This document shows, piece after piece, positions 22,709 through 34,889 of a stretch of DNA of 64,000 bases. The notes below the pieces were generated by a model, which had not been told where the DNA came from, searched no databases, and saw only the letters and a program-made list of their open reading frames with translations. Each line of letters opens with the position of its first letter. Within the stretch, counting starts at the first letter, position 1. The DNA is taken from positions 104,711,726 to 104,775,725 of the forward strand of contig NC_081861.1 of the NCBI RefSeq assembly GCF_963259705.1. The letters run 5' to 3'. The DNA is from Myotis daubentonii (Eukaryota; Chordata; Mammalia; Chiroptera; Vespertilionidae). Made by a program: the position numbers and the translations under genes.

Positions 22709-24369
22709 CTTACTTGCTTTTAATCATGGGGGTTTCATAGTATGAAGTAAAGGAAATTATCTTCTGTTTATGGCTATGGACCAGATCTCAGGATGTCGTT
22801 CTATCCTGGAGTTCATGTGATGACAAGGATCCCCTCATGACTTTTTCTTAGTACAAAATGATGTCACTTATATGGATATTTTTCTTGTTCATAGTGTAGG
22901 ACCATGCCCTCCCTATAATGAGGCAGAAGCTATTAACATGAGACATTTGGGAATTCAATATTTCCTTATGTATAGTCACAAATGGGACTAATTTATTTAC
23001 TCAGATGCAATACCCCGTTTTTCAATATGTCCACTTTAGCAGGCTTTTACAGTAGCCTTTTCTGTAGTGGAAAAGGACAATTAGAAAAAGGCAGAGCTAA
23101 TGTTTTACATAGCAGACTGACTCATATTTGTCACCCAGGTAACTAATAAGAACAGATGAATTGTGTATTATTTTCTTGTGATTCAAGAACTGATAGTTGG
23201 GAATTGGTGGTTACAGCTTTAAAAAAATATCTGTTGTGAGCTGGAGAATTTAGCTACCATATTTGGTTCTCATATGCCTGCCCTGTGACCTTACATCAGC
23301 CTCCTGGAGGATTTGTGTGTTTTTGCTTATCCTTACATGGGAAAGCAGCCTGGAAATATGTCTGACCAGAATTAGAAGCTCTGCAGTGTTTTCAGAAGTG
23401 TGGCTTTCGGCAAAAGCAGTGGTTTGTGAAATTAAGCTTGCTTACAGCCAGAATTTGTTTCATTGAGAAGCAGTGAGTTGGAGAACATCTTTGCTGACGA
23501 TAAAATCACCAGCATTTTATACCTCTTCATATATCAAGCAAATTCCCTTCCTTCTACTATGACAGAGTTCTAAAGAGAATTAAAATCTGTATAGAAATGC
23601 ATTGTATTGAGTTGTTAATAATAGTGATTAGTGCAGGGAGGTGAAGGCTGGAATGAAGTTGTTTAATTTTAAATTCTTAGGGGAACCTTAGTATGAAGTT
23701 TTTTGAAACATAAACTCCACATATGTTAGACTATCACTTGTCACAAATGTTTAGTTTTGATATTTGATTCTAAAAGTTACTGTGATTTGTTTCAAGGAAA
23801 ACGTTTGCTTTAAGGATTCTCTTCAAACTACCAGAACAGCCTAACGTACCTCATCCATTAGCACTCATTTCCTGTAGCCACCTATGGTGACAAGTCACTG
23901 ACACTTTTGTGGAAGCATTTTAAAATGACCTTACCTTCACAGTTTATTTGTCCAAACATGCAACAGTTTTAAATGGTGATGCAACATTTTTTTCTAGTAA
24001 AGGCAATGGAATTCTTATAAATCATTACTTCTTCACTATAACTTTTTCTTACCAAGACTTAAATTCCCAGGAGTCTTTTATTGCTTTCTGGCATGTTTCT
24101 TTGTTTAATTAACACAGCACCTCAGAGTGGGAAGGATGGAAGGGGTCATCTAGGAAAATCTACCCTGTGTATAAAATAATCAACAGGCTTTCTTGCTCTT
24201 ACTTTAGGCCAAGCTTTGGAATTAAGAATGATACAAAAAAAATTATGAACCATATTTAGAGTCAAGAAGCCATCATTAAGCTGACAGTCTAATTAGCATG
24301 AGATAAGCATGGTAGTGTATTACTTTGTAGTGTTTAAGAAGTGCTTTTTACTCTGACAGATCTAGGGCA
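22709..24369. other. Unassigned intronic DNA
   Basis: No ORF with recognisable similarity and no clear repeat. AT-rich. Confidence 0.5.
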
Positions 24370-24547
24370 AGTGTGTGCTTTGGAGAAAGTTACTAATTCA
24401 CTTGAACATTTGTTTCTTTATCTGTGAAACTGGAATGAAAATAGTAACAGGTACCTCATACAATTATTGTGATAAATAAGATTAGCAAATAAAGGAATTA
24501 GTAGTGTCTGATCTATAGGAAGCACTTAATAAACAATTATTATTATA
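24370..24547 (+). repeat. MIR relic
   Basis: Sense MIR: 'ttctttatctgtgaaactgg', 'aatagtaacaggtacctcat', 'agcacttaataaac'. Confidence 0.65.
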
Positions 24548-24728
24548 CTTTAAAGTGAAATTACATTTGGTGCAATACAAAGAGGGATCTGTTACCTATA
24601 AAATTCTGCAGCCCATTGTTAGCACACCCTAAAGTGGGATCTGTGTCTCTTTGTTTTCCTTTATTAGCCCATCTCTAATCCACCCACTTAACTGCAACAT
24701 AAAGAGGCCAGACTTTAAGAACTGTCTA

Positions 24729-24921
24729 GCGCCAGGCAGGTGGCTCAGTTGGAGTGTTGTCGATTCCCAGTCAGGGCTTGATCCCAGTTTGAGGAGCATA
24801 TAGGCGGCAACCGATGGATGTTTCTCTCTTATATCGATGATTCTCTCTCACACTCTCTCCCTTCTTCTCTTTCTCAAATCAATAAAAACATTTCATTGGG
24901 TGAGGATTAAAAAAAAAAAAG
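24729..24921 (+). mobile_element. Ves SINE
   Basis: The only forward Ves copy here. The head has 'caggtggctcagttgg' (A-box region) and the body 'gatgtttctctcttatatcg', then 'tctctctcacactctctccc' and a 3' end with 'aaatcaataaaaacattt' and an A tail. Confidence 0.9.
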
Positions 24922-25439
24922 AACTGGCTAGATTCCATCCCTTAAATTATCTGCTAGGATGAAATTTATAATTCTATAATTCTAATTTATAAATTCCTTG
25001 AGACCATAAATAATACCTCTATTTTATTTTTATTTTTGTCAAGGTAAGAACAGTGGCCTTGAGGCTTAATGTGTATGTAGTAATTGTATTCTTGATTAAA
25101 TGGTAGCCCCTAACATTACCTGAGCAGGGTTTCAAGACTAATCCTTTCCTGGCGGCAGAGAATCTTAGAATTGGAATTGGGTATTACAGTCACTTTTTAT
25201 TCATATTGATGTGGAGAATGATCAAATTGTGTACATATATATTCATTTCAGTGATAATGGCAGGGAAAGCATAGTCTGGTCAGTAGGATTGAGAATGAAA
25301 TTATATATTAAGAACACATAAAAATTGGTATTAGTCTAAAAAAGTTTGTCAACCTTATATAAAAATTTCTTAAGAAAAAATCCATACAAAAAATATCATG
25401 AAGCTGGACAGGGAAATATAATGGAACAAACTTAAGCTT

Positions 25440-26330
25440 TGGAGTTAGGAGCATCTAGGTTTGAATGCTGGCCCTGCCTCCCCCCCACCCACTAGCTTTA
25501 TGACTTTGTATAAATAACCTGTTTGAGCCTCAGTATTCTAATCTGTAAAATGGTGGTAATAATGATACCATTATAATAACCTGGTTATTAAACAACAGGA
25601 AATAAATAAATAATGGGTAGGCTAGATAATATAGTCATGCCATGTATACAACTTTGCCAGAAACCTACAATTTAAGACTCTCCAAGTCCATTCCCTACAA
25701 ATCGCTGGGGGAAGGGACTGGACAATAGACACATGCCCTATAAGGTCTGGGTGACATGGGAAGATGCTTACCTGTCAGTCACACCTGGGGACAAGTTGGT
25801 GGCCAGAATAGACATGGCCATTACAAGTGCAGGAAGATTTAATATTTAAGCTTGTGAACAAAGGGAGTTCTCTCTTGTGCCCTTGCATTCTTCGCCCTCA
25901 TGCTCTCTTAGGACTCCTATTGCAGGGGGCATGCTCCCCTGCATTCTCCCACATGGCTCATGGCCATGTGGTAGCAACACAATGGACTGAATCTGTCCTG
26001 ATGCTACATCAGACCTAGCTCCACCATGGAATGGAAACTCTGAACACTGGCTTTGCTTCTGGCCCTGCTGAGCTCCCAGCTGTACCTTTTCCAGGACTGC
26101 TTTAGAGACAATGGGACTTTACAAAGCGAGGGATATAATTTCACACAAATAAAAACCATTCATTCTCCCATGCAAGTCTTAGAAAATTCCTTTTCTGAAG
26201 ATATCACAAAAGCCACCCCACTCCCACTAGTGATGGAGGAATCCTACCAACCCAATCCTCCAGCGACAATAATATCTATCTTAGAGGGTTATTATAAATA
26301 TTAAATGAAATAACATGTAAAATGACCATT
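25440..26330 (+). repeat. MIR relic split by an LTR-like insertion
   Basis: 25440-25590 is sense MIR ('aggtttgaatgctggccctg', 'cagtattctaatctgtaaaa') and 26273-26330 continues it ('ttagagggttattataaata', 'ttaaatgaaataacatg'). The intervening 655 bp is listed separately. Confidence 0.6.
25614..26268. repeat. LTR-like insertion within MIR
   Basis: Begins TGGGTAGGC and ends CAGCGACA, with a 4-bp flank ataa on both sides (25610-25613, 26269-26272). It contains 'caaataaaaacc', a possible poly(A) signal, near 26144. A split MIR supports insertion, but TG...CA with an AT-rich 4-bp flank could be chance, so the LTR call is tentative. Confidence 0.35.
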
Positions 26331-26828
26331 TTTAGCTACAGTCACTTAATTGGCCTTCTATAAATGGTAGTTATAATTGGTATAAGTAATAAGAAGACAG
26401 TATCTATTTGAATCTCGTCTGAACACAGCCATAACTTGAAATTTCTGTGAATTCGGGAATAATTATTGAGTACCCTCTGATATCCCAAAGTGTCTCTCTA
26501 TCCTGGACAAACCCAAAGCTTCTGTGAACCCCAAAACTCTAACGCTTGTGAAACTTTTGAACTTCAATACATCTATACTTTGCTTAATGCTGCTGCTATG
26601 TCCTTGCCATGTAATGTGCTAGTAATGATGTGCTCGGTTGGGCTTTGGAGATTTCTAAGGGCTCTATCTTCTAATCAACTTTGTTCTAGGATTTTCAAGT
26701 GTTATTTTAGAGAATAAAGACTTACTTTGCTAGTTGGGGATGGAAAAGAGTCTGTGTGCAAACAGTAATCCATAGCAATATCTCTCTGCATTCAAATCTT
26801 GGGTAAATGGAATATATATAGGCGTATT
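26331..26828. other. Unassigned intronic DNA
   Basis: No gene or named repeat; ends at the L1 target site. Confidence 0.45.
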
Positions 26829-26843
26829 GAAAATTCCACAGTC

Positions 26844-28548
26844 TTCATATGTCTCTTGGCTTTCTGGATGTCCTCTTTTGAAAGGTGTCTATTTAGGTCC
26901 TTTGCCCATTTTTTGATTGGATTGTTTATCTTTCTTTTGTTAAGTTGTATGAGTTCCCTATAAATTTTGGAGATTAGGCCCTTATCAGATATGTCATTGG
27001 CAAATATGTTTTCCCACACAGTGGGTTTTCTCGTTGTTTTGTTGATGGTTTCTTTTGCTGTGCAGAAGCTTTTTATTTTGATGTAGTCCCATTTGTTCAT
27101 TTTTTCTTTAGTTTCAAGTGCCCTAGGAGCTGTATCAGTGAAGAAATTGCTTCGGCATATGTCTGAGATTTTGTTGCCTTTGGATTCTTCTAGAATTTTT
27201 ATGGTTTCCCGTCGTACATTTAAGTCCTGTATCCATTTTGAGTTTATTTTTGTGTATGGTGTAAGTTGGTGGTCTAGTTTCATTTTCTTGCATATATCTG
27301 TCCAATTTTCCCAGCACCATTTATTGAAGAGACTATCTTGGCTCCATTGTATGTTCTTGCCTCCTTTGTCAAATATTAATTGAGCATATTGGTTCGGGCC
27401 GATTTCTGGGGTCTCTATTCTATTCCATTGATCTATATGCCTATTCTTGTGCCAGTACCAGGCAGTTTTGAGAACAGTGGCTTTGTAATACAACTTGATA
27501 TCTGGTATTGAGATCCCACCTACTTTGTTCTTTTTCAGGATTGCTGCAGCTATTCGGGGTCTTTTTTTATTCCAGATGAATTTTTGGAGAGTTCGTTCTA
27601 GATCTCTGAAGTATGCTGTTGGTATTTTAATGGGAAGTGCGTTGAATTTATAGATTGCTTTGGGTAGTATGGACATTTTAATGATGTTGATTCTACCAAT
27701 CCATGAACACGGTATGTTCTTCCATCTGTTTATGTCTTCCTCTATATCTTTTTTCAACGTCCTGTAGTTTTCTGAGTAGAGGTCTTTTACCTCTTTAGTT
27801 AAGTTTATTCCTAGGTAGCTTAATTTTTTTGGTGCAATGGTAAACGGGATTGTTTTTATAATCTCTCTTTCTGAAAGTTCACTATTGGTGTATAGAAATG
27901 CCTCAGATTTCTTGGGGTTAATTTTGTATCCTGCTACATTGCCAAATTCATGTATTAAGTCTAGTAGCTTTTTGATGGAATCTCTAGGGTTTTGTATATA
28001 TAATATCATGTCGTCTGCAAATAAGGACAGTTTTACTTCCTCTTTTCCAATTTGGATGCCTTTTATTTCTTCTTCTTGCCGAATTGCAATGGCTAACACT
28101 TCCAGTACTATGTTGAACAGGAGTGGTGAGAGGGGGCATCCCTGTCTTGTTCCTGTTCTTAGGGGAAATGGTGTTAGTTTTTGTCCATTGAGTATGATGT
28201 TGGCTGTGGGCCTGTCATATATGGCTTTTATTATGTTGAGGTATGATCCTTCTACTCCCACCTTGCTGAGAGTTTTTATCAAAAATGGGTGTTGAATTTT
28301 GTCAAATGCTTTTTCTGCATCAATTGATATGACCATGTGGTTTTTTTCTTTCAATTTGTTTATGTGATGTATCACGTTTATTGATTTGCGGATATTGTAC
28401 CATCCTTGCATCCCTGGGATAAATCCTACTTGGTCATGGTGTATGATCTTTCTGATGTACTGCTGGATCCGATTTGCTAAGATTTTGTTGAGGATTTTGG
28501 CATCTATGTTTATGAGGGATATTGGCCTGTAATTCTCTTTCATTGTGT
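26844..28548 (-). pseudogene. L1 ORF2 fragment: reverse transcriptase domain, frame intact
   Basis: About 568 codons stay open on the minus strand. The translation shows RT motifs in order: [49 protein letters not shown] and the catalytic FADDMILY (near 28031-28008), then thumb and connection sequence to [15 protein letters not shown]. In L1 this domain copies RNA at the nicked target. The longer open frame (28951-26792) runs into antisense L1 on one side and host flank on the other, so it is not a real gene. The endonuclease and C-terminal parts are missing or inverted. Confidence 0.93.
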
Positions 28549-29102
28549 TGAAAACATGCTCAAAGTCACTAATCATCCGAGAGATGCAAATCAAAACAGC
28601 AATGAGGTACCATCTCACACCTGTCAGACTGGCTATCATCAACAAATCAACAAATGACAAGTGCTGGAGAGGATGTGGAGAAAAAGGAACACTTGTGCAC
28701 TGCTGGTGGGAATGCAGACTGGTGCAGCCACTATGGAAGACAGTATGGAGTTTCCTTAAAAAACTGAAAATGGAACTCCCATTTGACCCTGTGATCCCAC
28801 TTCTAGGAATATATCCCAAGAAACCAGAAACACCAATCAGAAAGGATATATGCACCCCTATGTTCATAGCAGCACAATTCACCATAGCTAAGATCTGGAA
28901 ACAGCCTAAGTGCCCATCAGTAGATGAATGGATTAGAAAACTGTGGTACATCTACACGATGGAATACTATGCTGCTGTCAAAAGGAAGGAACTCTTACCA
29001 TTTGCAACGTCATGGATGGAACTGGAGAGCATTATGCTAAGTGAAATAAGCCAGTCAATAAAGGAAAAATACCACATGATCTCACTCATTCATGGACAAT
29101 AG
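28549..29102 (+). pseudogene. L1 ORF2 C-terminal fragment
   Basis: Plus-strand end of ORF2 from the same insertion: [23 protein letters not shown] start, then the C-terminal region with [19 protein letters not shown] (the L1 cysteine-rich motif), [35 protein letters not shown] and [18 protein letters not shown], ending in the TAG near 29100. The frame is open through this part. Confidence 0.9.
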
Positions 29103-29429
29103 AGACCATTATAAACTTTTGAACAATAATAGAAACAGAGGCAGAGCTGCCTCAAACAGATTGTCAAACTGCAGCGGGAAGGCCGGGGAGGGTTGGGGGG
29201 CAGGAGGTAGGGGGGTAAGAGATCAACTAAAGGACTTGTATGCATGCATATAAGCATAACCAATGGACATAAGACACGGGGTGATAGGGGAGGCTAGGGG
29301 ACTGTCTAGGGCGGGGGGATAAAAGGGATACATATGTAATACCCTTTGTAATACTTTAAGCAATAAAAAAAAAAAGAAAATTCCACAGTCATCAATACTT
29401 TAAGAGTGACAAAAATATCTGATATTGTA

Positions 29430-29560
29430 AAAGCTATCTATGCAATGGACACAGACAACAGGGTTTGAGGGCATGAACGAGGGGTGGGGGGTTATGGGGG
29501 AATAAGGACACATATGTAATACCTTAATCAATAAACAAATTAAAAAAATAAAGCATAACT
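29430..29560 (+). mobile_element. 5'-truncated L1 3' end
   Basis: Short L1 3'UTR: 'caatggacacagacaacagg', a G-run tract 'ggggtggggggttatggggg', then 'cacatatgtaataccttaat' and an A-rich tail near 29535-29550. Confidence 0.8.
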
Positions 29561-30880
29561 AAAATTCACTAATAGATTGAATTATCTCCGATCCATTGTG
29601 GAGAACCCACCCATCTAATTTGATGCACAAGATGTTTAATACAGGGAATTTCTTTGAAGATATATTTCTGGATAACAGCTAATCTATGAGAAATTCAGCC
29701 CAGTCATCCTCAAAGACTGATGTGTATTACTCTTGAATAAGCTCTCATAGGTTGCTGATTATAGCCACCTCACTTTTCTCAAACTTTCCCAGAAAGTATT
29801 GTCAGGTTTCTAGTATGCTGCAAGAGTTTTCAAATGAGTACTTTGCTTCCTTTACATGGCTGGACTTAACTTTTTTTCAGCTTTATTTATGTATAATTGA
29901 CTTATTTACTTGCACCCTAAACACAGAGAATAGAAAGGGGGAAAATAGTGACTTTTCAGTGGAGAAAGCTGGAAGAGACTGTCTTAATTAAGTAATCAAA
30001 GTTAATAACACCATCAATAAGCCATGTTGATATCATGTGCCCTCTGTTATAATGTTATGTGAAAGGCACTTCTTTGTAATATTATTCCCACAAATCTATA
30101 GTCCCAATATAGTCATTAGGGGGGAAAAAAAGAAAAACATCAGACAAACATGAATTGAGTGACATTCTATGCAATACCTGACCAGTGCTCCTCCAAACTG
30201 TCAAAATCATGGGAAACAAGAAAAGTTTGAGAAACTGTCATAGACCAGAAGAGACTAAGGAGACATGACCGAACATAATGTGGTATCTTGAGAGAGATAT
30301 CTTGAAACCAAAAAAGAACTTTAGTGGAAAAGCTAGAAAAATTCAAATAGTCTGAAGTTGAATGAATAGTGCTTCTCCAATGTTATTTTCCACTGTGAAG
30401 TAAGATGTTAATATCAGGGGAAACAGAGTGACACCTATTCTCTGGAATATAGCTGCAAATTTTCTATAAATATAAAATTATTCTAAAGTTGAAGTTTATT
30501 AAGATAAAAAATTAAAAAGAAAACATTTTGGTAGTGCTGAATTTAAAATAATATTTTTATTAATCAGTATTATCTACTTTTGTGTCCAGCCTGAAGGTGA
30601 GCACTGTCAAGAGACATAAGCAAAAGGTGTGGCTCATACTTTCTTCATATGGCTTGCCAAATAACTAATTGAAGAGAAGAAGATTTGACATGTGGAGAGA
30701 TTAGCAAACATTGGTATTACATGTATTTGATTAAGCTCTAAACTTGGTAATACAGACAGTAGGAAGTCAAAAAGTGAGGGCTGGAGTGGCTAATGAAGAG
30801 CTTCACAGCAGAAGTGAACCTTGATGAGTGGTTAGAATTGCATCCATGGAGAGAGAGGAGATTTGCAGTTGAAGGGAACA
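29561..30880. other. Unassigned intronic DNA
   Basis: No gene or confident repeat. Confidence 0.5.
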
Positions 30881-31217
30881 GAAAAAAAAAAGACCTGGAT
30901 AATAAAGAACATTATAACCTGATGAACAAAAAGGTAGATACAGAGGCAGAGAATCATGGAAGAGACTGTTAAATTACAGTGGGAAACCTGTGGAGTGTTG
31001 AGGGGGGGGAGGTAAGAGATCAGCCGAAGGACTTGTATGCATGCATATAAGCATAACCAATGGACACAAGACACCGGGGGGTGGGGGGGGTGGGCGTGAA
31101 GGCATGTGCGGGGGGGGGGGGTAAGAGAGGCCAGGGGAAGATCAATGGTGGGGGGGGGGAAGGAGACATATGTACTACTACTATCTGTAATACTTTAAAC
31201 AATAAAATAAAAATAAA
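30881..31217 (+). mobile_element. 5'-truncated L1 3' end with target duplication
   Basis: L1 3'UTR with 'tgcatgcatataagcataac', very G-rich runs at 31073-31160 and an A-rich tail. The sequence aaaaagacctg recurs at each edge (ending near 30897 and 31225), giving the target duplication. Confidence 0.85.
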
Positions 31218-31225
31218 AAGACCTG

Positions 31226-32254
31226 AGGTCTTGAGTAGAATAGACCCGGATAAAAGTAAAGGCAACCTGATCTGATCTGGGAGAGGGAGGGGAATGCATA
31301 TCCATAGAAAGGGAGCTAGTTCAGAGCCTTTATGCAGAATTTTGAAAGTTAAGCTTTGGGGTGGGGTTGAAGTTGGTCACAGGGATCCAATGTAACAGCA
31401 GTAGTATTCCAGTTTATGTTTCATTTTGTGGCTTTTAGCTCCTGGTGAAATCTATTTCTTAACATTTATTAACCTGTTAACCCCTCTCTCAGCATGTACA
31501 TTTGTTAAGACTGTGTAGGGATGAAGTTCACCTGCAAGAGGGAAAAGTACAGGCATGCTTATGTTCTGGATTAAAAGGCTTTCTTGATTGAATCATATGT
31601 CAGTTCTGAATAACCTCATTTATAAGCTCTTTCTTATCTGGAACCTTGCTCTGTTCATACCCTTTTCCGGAAGCAGAAGGAACTTTAGTCCTTTTGTCTG
31701 TTACTGACTCAGTTCTGATCATTTTGTTCCTTAGAAAGGCTGTTGAACTTTTTAAGTGATAAGTATACTGCTCATTTAAAAATAAAATAAACAATGGGAA
31801 GGATCTGACGCCTTTGAATTTTCTTGTATGTTTCTTTGTAAGTTTATATAAAGTTTAAAGTACAGAAATTAATACCCTCTACACCAACTTTGCGCACTGA
31901 TATCTTTTTCTTTAAGTGGCTGACTGCTTAACAAAGGGAAGGCATAGGTTGCATTGTTCTCCATGCAGTTAATGAGAAGCCAGAGGCCTCATCAATTTTT
32001 TTCTTCTGTGTGCAAGCCACATCACAAATTGATAGGCTGAGGAATTCATTAGGGTCAATTTAACTGGTCCAGGGGAAAGAGACCATAATAACTAGGAATT
32101 CAAACTAAAAAAAAAAATGGACTATTTAGAAGAGAACATATCTCAACTTTTGTCTTTCTAATCAATATCATATAGTTTATAAGGAACTCTTTTATATATG
32201 GCAGTATTATCTCCCCAGCTAGATTGGGAATTATAGTATGTACTGCATATAGTG
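31226..32254. other. Unassigned intronic DNA
   Basis: Nothing recognisable. Confidence 0.5.
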
Positions 32255-32490
32255 AAAAACAATAAGGCTTTGTAGTCAGATAGATTTAGATTTATTACTT
32301 GGTGTACTGTAGACAATTAAAATATCTGTCTTCCTCAGCAGGTCCCTTAACCTATGTGAGCTTCAATTTCCTTTGTTGTAAAGTAGGGGTAATCATACTA
32401 TAACCTTTCAGAATTGTGAGGATTTGAAGGGATACATGTAAATAGCCTCACAAAGAGTTTGATACTCAGTAAGCACCCAGTTAAGTGTTA
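32255..32490 (+). repeat. MIR relic
   Basis: Sense MIR: 'ttgtagtcagatagatttag', 'aacctatgtgagcttcaatt', 'gtaaagtaggggtaatcata', 'gatactcagtaagcaccc'. Confidence 0.6.
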
Positions 32491-34209
32491 ATCTCTCTTT
32501 CTCCTTAGAGGTCTTTATCTTGTGCAAAGTTTAACCCAGTACTAACATATAGTAAGGCTTGGAAATTTCCTCATATATTTCACAGCTTCCTGTGTCTATA
32601 CAGAAAGCCATCTCTGAAGGAATGGGAGACGGACTAAAGTTCCTTCTGATTCTAGAAAAAAGAGTATAGGCAGATATAAGTGTCAGATAACAAAAGGCTG
32701 TATAGATGAGGTTATGTAAGGCTATTTCATTTGTTTAAGAAAAACGCTTTTAACCCAGAAAATGGGAATGACTGTATTTTCTTTACTGTGGCCATGTTAA
32801 GACATTGCTATTTTTGAAAAACTGCCATTAATATTGAATTTCTCTTCTTTTCATACCAGGATCTACTTTTGAAATTATTTGGGCCTTGACATATTTTTAG
32901 ACATGGTTAGAATTGCAACTAAAAAGGAAATAATAACAGTACATTTTTTTTTTCTTTTGGCAGCAGTAAAATAGCAAATTTAGATTGTGCTCTTTTGCTG
33001 CCACATCTTGGGATCTGTCTGGAGATAACTCCAGGGAGCTGTAAGTAGAGGTGGGAGATCAAGAAAATTGTTAATAATCATGTTGACTCAGATTTGTTGC
33101 AGACTTGCTGGCGAAGAGCTCTGAATTACAAGTTGTACATTGCTGATTGTGATCAAAGCATTTTTTTTTTAAATATTGCAAAACAGACAAGCTGAAAACA
33201 ACTGTCTCATGATGTGGTTATGCCATTAGATTAAGCAATAGGAATTCAGTGGCTTACGGACTCATGACAGTATTCATTTAAAAATGCACAGAGATCTCTC
33301 TGGTTACCAAAAGGGCTACACAGTGGCAAACAGACTAACTGGGGATTCAGATTTGATTTTCCTTTTAGGTCAGTTTTGTAAGTAGATTAGAAAAAAATGA
33401 AAAGGCAGCTTTAAATGCTATTTATTCACTCTACTTTCACCGCACTGTTAAATTCTTAGGCAACAGGATAGGCAAAGATGGATTTATTATTTTTTATAAA
33501 GTAGAATGACTATTCTTAGGAGAGTGTTGAAATAAATAGAATGAATTGGAGGGACTCTATATATCTGAATTTCTCTTTATAGAAGTTGACTAGGTAATAC
33601 ATATAACATGTTGAAAATGACAAAATACACAACTATACAACTGTTTATTCACTAATAGGCTTTAATTATGTGTAAGAAGTTAGTCATAGAAATTTTGGGC
33701 ATCCATTTAGAAAGTTTCCAAGTTTATTTTGTACTACCATATCTTCATTGCTCTGGTGCAATATTCTTTTGTTGGCTCAGTTTTCACAAATGGCTAGTTA
33801 TATTAAACTTTACATCATTCTTTCACTGAAACTAAAAATTGCATCATGGATGTAGTATATAGAATTTGTGCTATTATTATTAAGCTTAATCTGAATGGCA
33901 TCAATAATAGCAATAAGCATTTGTTCTTTCTTAGTTTTTTTTTACAATCATTGGCTTTGTCATTCACTAGGCCTCTCTCACCTAACTATCTTATATCGAT
34001 GGTTGTCTTAGCTTCATATTTAAATTTCATGTTGTAATTGAACTTTTTAATATAGCTATGTCTAATCCCTCCCTTTAGATTATAAACCTGCAAAGGAATT
34101 TCTGCTATTTTTCTTTAGGCATGTAAGAGAACCTAAAATAAAATTTTTACACATGTAATAGGCACCCAAGACATACTGTTGAAATTGCTACTAAATATAA
34201 TTTTGAATA
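32491..34209. other. Unassigned intronic DNA
   Basis: AT-rich; no gene or confident repeat. Confidence 0.5.
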
Positions 34210-34239
34210 ATCATTTTAGATTTTTGTGCATTATAGTGG

Positions 34240-34545
34240 GAACCTCTGTCAGTGTTCATTAATCTAATGAACAAAATAAACTGACAAACTGAACAAATAG
34301 AAACAGGGGCATGGATACATGGAACAGACTGACAGCTGTCAGAGTGGAGGGGGAGAAAGAGTTGGATGAAAGAAGTAGAAGGGATTAGCCAAAGAACATA
34401 TATGCATAACCCATAGACACAGAAAACAGCGTGATGATGGCCAGAGGGAAGAGGGGATGGCGGGCCTGTGTGGAGGTGAGAAAAAGGGGGCATGGTACAT
34501 CTGTAATAGTGTCAACAATAACAAAGTTTTTTTAAAAAGTGTCAG
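34240..34545 (+). mobile_element. Old L1/HAL1 3' end
   Basis: Carries 'gaacaaaataaactgacaaac', 'agaacatatatgcataaccc', G-rich patches and 'atctgtaatagtgtcaacaa' before an A/T-rich end. It is more diverged than the L1 3' ends at 29430 and 30881. A repeated 'tgtcag' at each side may be the target site. Confidence 0.65.
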
Positions 34546-34889
34546 ACTCAGACTAACCATGGCTGGGGTCTGAACACACAGGCACCCCACCCTGGACCCC
34601 TTGTGCGGGTACACCCCAAGGACATAACTCAGACCCTATGCGCACCCCCTTCCCCGCAGACAATGCTGGTCCCTGCACCTAAGTGAACAGTAACAGCAAC
34701 AAGACCCTGCATACACCAGCCCACCAGAGACCACTGCAGACAATGCCCAGGCCGCACACCTAAGTGAACAGCAGCAAGATCCCATGCGCCTGCAACTGAC
34801 AGTTGCAGAACCCCACGCAACTACCAAAAGGATTTGCTGCTACCACCATAGCCATTTCCTGGGCACAGCTCCAGCTTGGAGAGCACGCC

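Larger units (their letters stand above)
26829..29390. mobile_element. L1 insertion with 5' inversion (twin priming), young
   Basis: Identical 15-bp duplications gaaaattccacagtc flank it (26829-26843 and 29376-29390). The right part, about 28549-29375, is the L1 3' end on the plus strand with C-terminal ORF2, a G-rich 3'UTR and an A tail. The left part, 26844-28548, is upstream ORF2 on the minus strand. The two pieces are adjacent in a normal L1 ('agacatatgaa' then 'aacatgctcaaagtc'), which is the hallmark of twin priming. The 5' half of L1 is absent. Confidence 0.95.

Noticed and set aside
26053..26304. 83-residue ORF with a hydrophobic start as a secreted peptide
   Set aside because: It lies in an LTR-like insert that ends in MIR sequence; no supporting splice sites or homology.
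27093..28295. Plus-strand ORFs within the L1
   Set aside because: Antisense shadows of the minus-strand RT frame; the same applies at 57794-58240 and 59213-59865.
26792..28951. 719-codon ORF as a host gene
   Set aside because: It is L1 ORF2 reading through an inversion junction at one end and target DNA at the other.
34629..34827. Cys/Gly-rich minus ORFs
   Set aside because: They fall in the GC-richer L1-B 5'UTR; no gene evidence.
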